From Gemmatimonadota bacterium (GTDB taxonomy: Bacteria; Gemmatimonadota; Gemmatimonadetes; Gemmatimonadales; GWC2-71-9), in NCBI GenBank assembly GCA_003221985.1, contig QHUQ01000050.1, forward strand, positions 6,557 through 70,556: 64,000 nucleotides of DNA, in the 5' to 3' direction. Of this stretch, positions 44,693 to 51,653 are shown one piece after another. The notes beneath the pieces are model-generated. The model was not told where the DNA came from, ran no database searches, and was given only the letters and a program-made list of their open reading frames with translations. The translations under genes were made by a program, and so were the position numbers. Each line of letters begins with the position of its first letter. Position 1 is the stretch's first letter.

Positions 44693-45499
44693 GTGGCAAT
44701 GCTGATCGACGTCCATGCGCACTTTTACCATGCACGGACGCCCCGCGCGGACTGGCGGGAGCGCAATGACAGCCGTCTCGCGGCCGGGAGTAAGATAGGC
44801 ATCTCGGTCCACGTTGCCTCGATCCTCGGCAGCTTTGGCTTCACGTCGCCGACCTATTTCCCATCGCCCCGCGATGTCACAGCCGGGAACGACGCGCTGC
44901 TCGCGCTGCAGCACGCGCATCCCGACCGCATCCGCGGCTACGTCTGCGTGAATCCCAACTACACCGCGCATGCGCGCGCCGAGATCGTGCGCTGCCTCGA
45001 TGCCGGCATGATCGGGATCAAGCTGGCGGCGAGCCGGCGAGCGGACGATCCGCTGCTCGATCCGATCGCCGTGCTCGCGTTGCAACGCCGCGTCCCCGTG
45101 TTACAGCACATTTGGCAGCATCGCCGCGGTGATCGACCGGGCCAGGAGGCATCGGACGCAGGTGAATTGTGTACGCTCGCGCGGCGCCATCCGGATGTCG
45201 CGTTCATCCTCGCCCACATCGGCGGCGGGGGCGACTGGCTGCATTCCCTGCACGCCGTGGCCGACGTGCCCAACGTCCACGTCGATCTCTCGGGCAGCGG
45301 CGTGGACGGCGGCATGCTCGAAGCGTGCCTCGCGAGCGCCGGCGTGAATCGCCTCTTGTGGGGCAGCGACATCACGATGGACACCGCTTGGGCGAAGCTG
45401 CGCTATCTCGAGACGCTGCTATCCAGAGACGATCTGGCGTTGGTGCGCTGGAAGAACGCGGCGCGCATCTTCCCGGCCGGCGCCTTTCCAGCCGACTGA
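44693..45499 (+). CDS. Amidohydrolase-related metal hydrolase 1
   Basis: 268 residues from GTG 44693 (SD GGA 8 bases upstream; ATG 44699 alternative). TIM-barrel amidohydrolase_2 type: LIDVHAHFYH (HxH metal pair), RGYVCVNPNYT, MIGIKLAASR, LQHIWQHR (metal His), LAHIGGGGDWLHS and LLWGSDITMDTAWAK (catalytic Asp). No signal peptide. Such enzymes hydrolyse lactones or decarboxylate aromatic or uronic-type acids. It overlaps the second amidohydrolase gene by one base, a likely functional pair. Confidence 0.85.
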   Translation: MAMLIDVHAHFYHARTPRADWRERNDSRLAAGSKIGISVHVASILGSFGFTSPTYFPSPRDVTAGNDALLALQHAHPDRIRGYVCVNPNYTAHARAEIVRCLDAGMIGIKLAASRRADDPLLDPIAVLALQRRVPVLQHIWQHRRGDRPGQEASDAGELCTLARRHPDVAFILAHIGGGGDWLHSLHAVADVPNVHVDLSGSGVDGGMLEACLASAGVNRLLWGSDITMDTAWAKLRYLETLLSRDDLALVRWKNAARIFPAGAFPAD

Positions 45500-46269
45500 T
45501 GCGCACCGACTGCAACGCGTTCCTCGGCGCCTATCCCTGGCGCAAAGTCCCCGGGACCTCACCCGACGCGCTCGTCAAAGCGCTCGATCGCACCGCGATT
45601 GACGTCGCCTGGATCACGCACTTGCCGAGCCTCTTCTGGCGCGATCCCACCGAAGGCAACGCGTGGCTGTATCACACGGCCCGCGCGGAGAAGCGGTTCA
45701 AGCCGGTCCCAACCGTGCACCCCGGATTGCCGCAATGGGAGCAGGTGCTCGCTGACGCCGCCAATGGCGGTGCGCCCGCGGTGCGCTGTGATCCACTCTA
45801 CCTGGGACTCGAGCCGGCGGGCGGTGAAATGCGAGTCCTCGCCGCTGCCTGTGGCGCGGCGCGTCTCTCCTTGATGCTCGCGGTACGGCTGGAGGACGGA
45901 CGGCAGCGCCATGCGCACGATCGGGTCGGCGAGCTGCCGGCCGCCGCAGTGCGGGCGCTGATTCGCAGTGATCCCGAGGTGCGGCTGCTCGTGACGCACG
46001 CCGACCGCGCGTTTGTCGAGGAGGTTCACTTCGGCTCGACACCGGAGGAGGCGCGGCGCATCTGGTGGGACATCTGCTGGATCTGGGGCCCACCCGAGGA
46101 TCACCTCGCCACGTTGCTGGACACCATCGGTGTCGAGCGATTCGTCTTCGGGACGGGGCAACCGCTGCGGCTGCCGGAGACCAGCGTCGCGAAGCTCGAT
46201 CTCCTGGATCTGTCGGCCGAGAAGCGCGACGCCATCGAGTCCAAGAACCTTCAAGGGCTGACGGCCTGA
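45499..46269 (+). CDS. Amidohydrolase-related protein 2 (divergent, metal ligands partly absent)
   Basis: 256 residues from ATG 45499. Same TIM-barrel family as the preceding gene but the N-terminal HxH is not visible: the first strand reads MRTDCNAFLGAYPW. Later family elements persist: KPVPTVHPGLPQ, LLVTHADRAFVEE and FVFGTGQPLRLPETS. It may be an inactive partner forming a heteromer with amidohydrolase 1, or bind metal differently. Stop overlaps the DapA-family gene start region by 4 bp. Confidence 0.72.
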   Translation: MRTDCNAFLGAYPWRKVPGTSPDALVKALDRTAIDVAWITHLPSLFWRDPTEGNAWLYHTARAEKRFKPVPTVHPGLPQWEQVLADAANGGAPAVRCDPLYLGLEPAGGEMRVLAAACGAARLSLMLAVRLEDGRQRHAHDRVGELPAAAVRALIRSDPEVRLLVTHADRAFVEEVHFGSTPEEARRIWWDICWIWGPPEDHLATLLDTIGVERFVFGTGQPLRLPETSVAKLDLLDLSAEKRDAIESKNLQGLTA

Positions 46270-47129
46270 TCGAACGTCTGGAGTGGTCGCTGATCCCCGC
46301 GGTGCCCGTTCCGTTTCGAGGCTCGCAGATCGACGTGGAGGCGCAGCGAACGTATGCGACCTGGATGGCACGCCAGGCTGTCGCCGGCGTCGCGGTGTGG
46401 GCGCACACCGGTCGCGGCCCGCACTTGTCGGCCGAGCAACGCCGGCTGGTGCTCTCGACGTGGCGCAGCGCGCTGCCCGGCAAGGTCATCGTGGCGGGGG
46501 CAAACGCAGTCGAGATGGCCCGCGATGCCAAGCGTGGGGGCGCCGATGCACTGCTGGCATTTCCGCGCCGGGCTCATGCAGTTGACTACCATCAGGAATT
46601 GGGGCGCGAGCTGCCGGTGATCGCGTTCCACTTATACGAAGCGGCCGGCGGCGTAGACTACGACAACGAGACGCTGCACGGGATTCTGTCGCTCCCCGCC
46701 GTCATCGGCATCAAAGTCGCCACGCTCGATTCCGTGATGACGTTTCAGCGCGTTGCGGCCGTCATGCGGGACCATCCGGACAAGTTGTTGATCACCGGGG
46801 AAGACCGGTTCCTCGGCTACTCGCTCATGATGGGAGCGCGCGCCGCGTTGATCGGGATGGGCGCGGCGTTGACGGAGCTGCAGGCATTGCTGCTGCGCGC
46901 GTTTGCGAGCGGAGACGACCACGCATTTCTCCGCCTTGCGGCGTTGCTGGACGCGTTCAGCCAGGCGACGTTCCGAGACCCGATGGAAGGCTACATCCGG
47001 CGCATGCTGTGGGCATTGGCGGCAGAGGGCGTGATTCCCGACGAAGCCTGCGACGACCCATGGGGTCCCGCATTGCCGGATTCCGATCGAGACATCGTTC
47101 GCCGCGCGGTGCGCGAGGCTCGCGGATGA
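46266..47129 (+). CDS. Dihydrodipicolinate synthase family (DapA-like) aldolase/dehydratase
   Basis: About 287 residues. The frame begins at CTG 46266, within a CTGA overlap with the upstream stop; no ATG, GTG or TTG precedes the first beta strand (LEWSLIPAVPVPF), and GTG 46302 would cut into it. Class I aldolase features: the G-V-x-x-W-A-H-T-G substrate loop (VAVWAHTGRGP), catalytic Tyr in FHLYEAAGG and Schiff-base Lys in VIGIKVATLD. Family members cleave or dehydrate 2-keto acids, for example from sugar acids or hydroxyproline. Context suggests a step in acid catabolism; not lysine synthesis. Confidence 0.82.
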   Translation: MIERLEWSLIPAVPVPFRGSQIDVEAQRTYATWMARQAVAGVAVWAHTGRGPHLSAEQRRLVLSTWRSALPGKVIVAGANAVEMARDAKRGGADALLAFPRRAHAVDYHQELGRELPVIAFHLYEAAGGVDYDNETLHGILSLPAVIGIKVATLDSVMTFQRVAAVMRDHPDKLLITGEDRFLGYSLMMGARAALIGMGAALTELQALLLRAFASGDDHAFLRLAALLDAFSQATFRDPMEGYIRRMLWALAAEGVIPDEACDDPWGPALPDSDRDIVRRAVREARG

Positions 47130-48322
47130 TAGAACGCCGATCTTTTCTCAAGACCAGCGCGACAGTCGCGCTCGGAGGCTTGATGCCAAAGCCCAAGCAA
47201 CCGCATATCGTCGTCGTCGGGGCGGGCGCTTTTGGCGGCTGGGCCGCGCTGTTCCTGCGGCGCCAGGGCGCCCGCGTCACACTGCTCGACGCCTGGGGGC
47301 CGGGCAACTCGCGCGCCAGCTCGGGCGGCGAGACGCGCGTCATTCGCGCGACCTACGGCCCGCGCGCCGTGTACACACGCATGGCCGCGCGCGCGCTGAC
47401 CCTCTGGAAAGAGCACGAGCGGCGCTGGCACCGCCAGCTGTATCACGGCATCGGCGTCCTCTGGCTCGTCGAAAGCGATGAACAATACGAGCAGAGCGCG
47501 CTTCCCATCCTGCGCGATGCCAGGATTCGCTTCGAGGAGCTGACGGGTCCCGAGGTCGCTCGGCGCTATCCCCAGATCAACTGCGAGCGCGTTCGCTGGG
47601 CCATCTTAGAGAACGACGGCGGTTATCTGACGGCCCGCCGGGCCTGCGCCGCGGTGCTGGAAGGCTTCCTCGCCGAAGGCGGCGAGTACCGGCAGCTCGC
47701 GGTCGAGCCGCCGGTCCCGAGTGGTGGACAACTCTCGAGTGTGACGCTCTCTGACGGCAGTCGGCTGGCGGCTGATCGCTTCGTCTTCGCGTGCGGCCCA
47801 TGGCTCGGATCGCTGTTTCCCGACGCGATCGGAGACCGCGTGCGGGCTACGCGGCAGGAAGTCTACTTCTTCGGGGCGCCACCCGGCGATCGGCGTTTCA
47901 CCGAAGACGCGATGCCCGTGTGGGCCGATCACGGCACGCCGTTCATGTACGGCATTCCGGGCAACGAATGGCGCGGCTTTAAGGTCGCGGATGACACGCG
48001 CGGCCCCGCCTTCGATCCCACCGGCGGCGAGCGCGCGCCGAGCCCGGAAGGAATCCAGCGAGCGCGGGACTATCTCGCGTTCCGGTTCCCGGGACTCAAG
48101 GGCGCGCCGCTGCTCGAGGGGCGCGTCTGCCAGTACGAGGAATCGCCCGACGAGCACTTCATCATCGACCGGCATCCGGCGGCCGCGAACGTCTGGCTCG
48201 TCGGCGGCGGCTCGGGGCACGGCTTCAAGCACGGCCCGGCCGTGGGGGAGCTTGTCGCCCGGCTCGTCGCGACGGATACTGCGCCCGATGAGCAATTCCG
48301 GCTCGCGCGCTTCGCTCGCTGA
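47126..48322 (+). CDS. FAD-dependent amino-acid/sarcosine oxidase-like protein
   Basis: 398 residues from ATG 47126 (4-bp overlap). The N-terminus IERRSFLKTSATVALGG resembles a twin-arginine signal; it leads to the dinucleotide fold IVVVGAGAFGGWAALFLRRQGA and the DAO-family GGETRVIRATYG, typical of sarcosine oxidase/MTOX. The C-terminal VWLVGGGSGHGFKHGPAVGE closes the FAD site. Oxidises an amine or imino acid. With the DapA-like and racemase-like neighbours the set recalls hydroxyproline-type pathways (inference only). A Tat signal on a flavoenzyme means folded export is possible. Confidence 0.87.
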   Translation: MIERRSFLKTSATVALGGLMPKPKQPHIVVVGAGAFGGWAALFLRRQGARVTLLDAWGPGNSRASSGGETRVIRATYGPRAVYTRMAARALTLWKEHERRWHRQLYHGIGVLWLVESDEQYEQSALPILRDARIRFEELTGPEVARRYPQINCERVRWAILENDGGYLTARRACAAVLEGFLAEGGEYRQLAVEPPVPSGGQLSSVTLSDGSRLAADRFVFACGPWLGSLFPDAIGDRVRATRQEVYFFGAPPGDRRFTEDAMPVWADHGTPFMYGIPGNEWRGFKVADDTRGPAFDPTGGERAPSPEGIQRARDYLAFRFPGLKGAPLLEGRVCQYEESPDEHFIIDRHPAAANVWLVGGGSGHGFKHGPAVGELVARLVATDTAPDEQFRLARFAR

Positions 48323-49442
48323 GGATTTCGAGCGGTTCAAGCGGGAGTTGCCGCACGACTTTCCCGCGTATGTGCGTGATGCCTACCGCATCGATCTCTC
48401 CGCGCACTACCTCGGCGAGCCGCTGCCGCATCCGGTCGGCAAAGGGTCGGGACAGCTATCGCTCAACGCCGGGCAGCTCGAGACCGATGCCGAGGCGGGA
48501 CTCGCCTTGGCCGTGCTGAAGACGGTGATCGCACAGGACACCGCCGGTACGCAGTCGATGGCCGCGTGGGCGATTCACGAGACGAAAATGAAAGTTGAGC
48601 GTCGCGGAGACGGCTGGACCGTCACGTGGAAGGGCAGGGGCTGGGACCGCTCGTTCGACGACTACCTGGCACTGGTCCGCACCGGCCGGGATCTCACGCA
48701 CGCCGGCCGGCTTTTGACGGTGCCGTCGGTGAAATACCATCTGCCGCGGCTGGACGAGCCGTTTCGCGACGACGAATACGCCTTCACCACGCGCGCGCTG
48801 GCCGACGCCTGGGGCGACTCGCCGTTACTCCTCGAGAAGGATTTCTCGCCAACCCTCGCGGGAGATCAGCTCTCGGGTGAAAAACAACAGATCCTGCGTT
48901 GGCTGCGGGAGGTGCCGCAGCGCATCCGCGCGCACGCCGATGTCCGCCTCGCCATGAAGCTGATGAATGCCCGCTTCGACGACGACTTTCAGCGTGATAT
49001 GATGGATGCCGCTGAGGGTGCCGACGCGCTCGTGTGCTTTAACCGCTTATTCGACGCCGAAAGAGGTGTTGCCTACGGTGGGCCGGATCTAAGCCAGCGG
49101 AATCTTAGGGTGTTGGACTCGTACCGTCCCTTACCGTCCCTTACCGTTCCCTACCGTCGTCTTTCCGGCACCGGCAACATCCACTCCGGCCGCCTGATCG
49201 TCGAATACGCGACGCGCGGGTGCTCCTCGGTCCAGGTGCACACGTTCTTTCAGCTGCCGCTCGAGGAATATCCGGCAACTGATGGTTCTCGCACACAACG
49301 GGCACTCCACGCGCTGATCTTCGAGCCGAGCGACGGGTTGATCGCTGTGATGTTGGAGCGTGAAACGGATGGCAAACTCGAGCGACGTGGCGGCGAGCTG
49401 CATTTCCTCGACCTTCTTCCCGATGCGTATCGCCCGCGCTGA
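48288..49442 (+). CDS. Dihydroorotate-dehydrogenase-like TIM-barrel protein with repeat-derived insert
   Basis: 384 residues from ATG 48288 (35-bp overlap). Barrel features point to the FMN-dependent DHOD/dihydropyrimidine dehydrogenase fold: SLNAGQLETDAEAGLALAVLKTV (Lys at the strand), LAMKLMNARFDDDFQ, ADALVCFNRLFD, and the phosphate loop GTGNIHSGRLIVEYATRGCSSVQVHTFF. The exact reaction is unknown and I do not know a characterised close relative. Between strand NLRVLD and the phosphate loop lies SYRPLPSLTVPYRR, translated from the decamer array 49122-49159. It is immediately upstream of, and overlaps, the racemase gene. Confidence 0.65.
   Translation: MSNSGSRASLAEDFERFKRELPHDFPAYVRDAYRIDLSAHYLGEPLPHPVGKGSGQLSLNAGQLETDAEAGLALAVLKTVIAQDTAGTQSMAAWAIHETKMKVERRGDGWTVTWKGRGWDRSFDDYLALVRTGRDLTHAGRLLTVPSVKYHLPRLDEPFRDDEYAFTTRALADAWGDSPLLLEKDFSPTLAGDQLSGEKQQILRWLREVPQRIRAHADVRLAMKLMNARFDDDFQRDMMDAAEGADALVCFNRLFDAERGVAYGGPDLSQRNLRVLDSYRPLPSLTVPYRRLSGTGNIHSGRLIVEYATRGCSSVQVHTFFQLPLEEYPATDGSRTQRALHALIFEPSDGLIAVMLERETDGKLERRGGELHFLDLLPDAYRPR
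49122..49159. repeat. TACCGTCCCT decamer array inside coding region
   Basis: Two exact TACCGTCCCT units, one TACCGTTCCC and a partial fourth. Same unit family as the intergenic inverted array at 1057-1150. It sits in frame in the DHOD-like gene. Confidence 0.88.
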
Positions 49443-50586
49443 GCTGTTCGAGCTCGCGCTCCCACTCGTCGAGCCGTTCGTCATCTCGGGCGGCACGATC
49501 GCGGAGCGGCGGTCCCTCATCGTCGCGTTATACGACGACGCGGGCCACGTCGGGTACGGCGAGTCGCCGCCATTTCAGCTGCCGTTCTATTCCGAGGAGA
49601 CGTTGGCGAGCGCGCGCGACCTCATCGAGCACACGTTGCTCCCCCGGGTGATGGGTCGAGAGTTCGAGGGTCCTCTCCCGGAGGCGGTGGACACCGCGGT
49701 GCGCGACGGAATACGCGGCAACTGGTTTGCGCGTGCGGGCATCGAGACCGCGGCGTGGGACCTCGAGGCCCACGCGCGCGCCACCGGCCTGGCGACGCTG
49801 CTCGGCGAGCGCCTGGGCGCTGCACCAGCGGGCGCAGTCGATTGCGGCGTCGCGCTGGGCATTCCACCCAATCGTCGTGGCGATGTTCTGACGCAGTGGG
49901 TGTATGAAGCGGTGCAGCGCGGTTACCGCCGCGTGAAAATCAAAGTCGCGCCCGGGTGGGACAGCGCCGCGGTCGATGCGGCCCGCAAGGGGATGGCTGG
50001 GACGTCGCTGCCGCTGACCGTCGACGCGAATGGCGCCTACGAATGGCCGCGTGACGAAGCGGCGTTGCGCACCCTGGATGATGCCGGCCTGCTGTACATC
50101 GAGCAGCCACTGCATCCCGATGAGCTGGTCGGCCACGCGCGCCTGGGCGAGATGCTGCGAACGCCGCTGTGTCTCGATGAGACATTGCGCGACGCGCGCG
50201 CGGCCCATCAGGTCATGGCGTTGAACGGCCCAAAGGTCTGGAACATCAAGGTCCATCGTGTGGGGGGGCTGAGTGAAGTCTGCCGTATGTACAGGCTGGC
50301 GGCCGAGTACGGCGCCAGGCTGTGGGCCGGGACGATGCCGGAGTCGGGGATCGGCTCACAGGCGGCGCTGGCGGCCGCCGCGCTGCCGCTCTTCGTTTAT
50401 CCTTCCGATCTCGAGCCGTCCAGCCGCTGGTTCGGCCGCAATGGTGACGTCATCAAGCTCACCATGGGGCCGGACGGCCGTATGGCGGTGCCGCAACAAT
50501 CGTGTGGCCGGCTGCTCGATCCGGCCCGATTCCGGCTCTTGACCGCACCTGTACTATTGGGGCGCCATGATCAAGCCAAACACTGA
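49423..50586 (+). CDS. Enolase-superfamily o-succinylbenzoate synthase / N-acylamino acid racemase
   Basis: 387 residues from ATG 49423. Mandelate racemase/muconate-type fold: capping domain with ESPPFQLPFYSEET, catalytic Lys pair in RRVKIKVAPGWD, metal ligands in LTVDANGAY, YIEQPL and LCLDET, and second Lys in VWNIKVHRVGG. The sequence is closest to the MenC/NSAR group, which includes o-succinylbenzoate synthases and N-succinylamino acid racemases. No other menaquinone gene is nearby; the catabolic setting favours a racemase or epimerase. Overlaps both neighbours by 20 bp. Confidence 0.85.
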   Translation: MRIARAELFELALPLVEPFVISGGTIAERRSLIVALYDDAGHVGYGESPPFQLPFYSEETLASARDLIEHTLLPRVMGREFEGPLPEAVDTAVRDGIRGNWFARAGIETAAWDLEAHARATGLATLLGERLGAAPAGAVDCGVALGIPPNRRGDVLTQWVYEAVQRGYRRVKIKVAPGWDSAAVDAARKGMAGTSLPLTVDANGAYEWPRDEAALRTLDDAGLLYIEQPLHPDELVGHARLGEMLRTPLCLDETLRDARAAHQVMALNGPKVWNIKVHRVGGLSEVCRMYRLAAEYGARLWAGTMPESGIGSQAALAAAALPLFVYPSDLEPSSRWFGRNGDVIKLTMGPDGRMAVPQQSCGRLLDPARFRLLTAPVLLGRHDQAKH

Positions 50587-51028
50587 TTACTGGGCGACTC
50601 ATCTCTACCTCAGCCCGCGCCAGCGCCCGAAACCCGACCAACCCGTTCGTGATTTGCCGCAGCGCGCCGGCCAGCGCTTCAAGAAAGCCCGGGAAGAGTT
50701 GCGCAACCTGCGCCATGTCACCGAGCAGGTCGTCTACCTCGGCACGACGTGGAAATGGGTCTGGATGTACGAGGTGGGGGGCCGCAAGCTCGGCTACCTG
50801 CATCCGATGCAGTCGGGCGTGAGCGGCACGTTCGTCTTGTCGGGACTCGAAGAGCAGGAAATCAGCGCGACCAACGGATTGCCGCGCGTCATCAAGCAGG
50901 CGGTGCGCGATGGGACGCTGTTCGACGGCATGCGACACTGCTGGATGGAGTTCGCCGATCTCGACGCGGTCCACGCGTTCGTCGACGTCGTCCGATTGAA
51001 ATATCAACTACTGGCGCGGCCAGAGTAG
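50567..51028 (+). CDS. DUF3788-like protein
   Basis: 153 residues from ATG 50567. Single domain with WKWVWMYEVGGRKLGYLHPM followed by SGTFVLSGLEEQE and a C-terminal DLDAVHAFVDVVRLKYQLL, the layout of DUF3788 proteins, which have a YjbR/YdhG-like fold and no known function. It overlaps the racemase gene by 20 bp, so it is the last gene of that operon. The 75-bp gap that follows has no evident terminator. Confidence 0.6.
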   Translation: MIKPNTDYWATHLYLSPRQRPKPDQPVRDLPQRAGQRFKKAREELRNLRHVTEQVVYLGTTWKWVWMYEVGGRKLGYLHPMQSGVSGTFVLSGLEEQEISATNGLPRVIKQAVRDGTLFDGMRHCWMEFADLDAVHAFVDVVRLKYQLLARPE

Positions 51029-51103
51029 CCATTATTACTTTCCTCAGCCTTCTGATAGCAGACCGTCCCAGCCACTAGAGGCCATCTGCGTTCAGCTGCG
51101 GTC

Positions 51104-51652
51104 GTGGTGTTGATCCTCGCCCTCCCGCCTGTGGTCGCGAACGGCCAGCAGGCACAATCGGCTTCCTCTTCGTCACAGCGGTATCAGGCTCCTGTCATCA
51201 GCGACACCGGCGACCTTAAGGGACCGCGCCAGCCGATCTTCTTCCGCCACGACATCCACGCGGGACAGGACCAGATCCCGTGCATGTACTGTCACTATTC
51301 GGCGTCGGTCTCCAGTGAGCCGGGCATCCCGGCGCTCCAGACGTGCATGGGGTGTCACACGCAGGTGAGCGGCTCCACGCCGTCGCATCAGGCCGAGATC
51401 CAGAAGGTCCGCGCCGCGTGGCGCGAGCGGAAACCCCCGGAGTGGATTCGCGTCCATGCGCTTCCCGGCTTCGTACGCTTCCCCCATATGCGCCACATCA
51501 AGGTGCTCGGCACGCAGGCGTGCGCGACCTGTCACGGCGACGTGCAACGCATGCCGCAGGTCGAGCAGGTCTCGACCCTGCGGATGGGATGGTGCGTGCG
51601 CTGCCACATGGAGCGCAAAGTGACCCGCGACTGTAGCGTCTGTCACTACTGA
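51104..51652 (+). CDS. actA: Alternative complex III pentaheme cytochrome c, ActA
   Basis: 182 residues. Five CxxCH haem-binding motifs (CMYCH, CMGCH, CATCH, CVRCH, CSVCH), as in ActA of the quinol:acceptor oxidoreductase alternative complex III. A hydrophobic N-terminus (VLILALPPVVANG) provides export and membrane anchoring. GTG 51104 is used; CTG 51086 would give a longer signal with an Arg. First gene of actABCDEF; passes electrons from ActB iron-sulfur clusters to ActE or an external acceptor in the periplasm. Confidence 0.93.
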   Translation: MVLILALPPVVANGQQAQSASSSSQRYQAPVISDTGDLKGPRQPIFFRHDIHAGQDQIPCMYCHYSASVSSEPGIPALQTCMGCHTQVSGSTPSHQAEIQKVRAAWRERKPPEWIRVHALPGFVRFPHMRHIKVLGTQACATCHGDVQRMPQVEQVSTLRMGWCVRCHMERKVTRDCSVCHY

Positions 51653-51653
51653 T

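Noticed and set aside
49423..50586. Menaquinone biosynthesis locus (menC)
   Set aside because: No other men genes are nearby and the enzyme lies in a catabolic operon; a racemase role is more likely.
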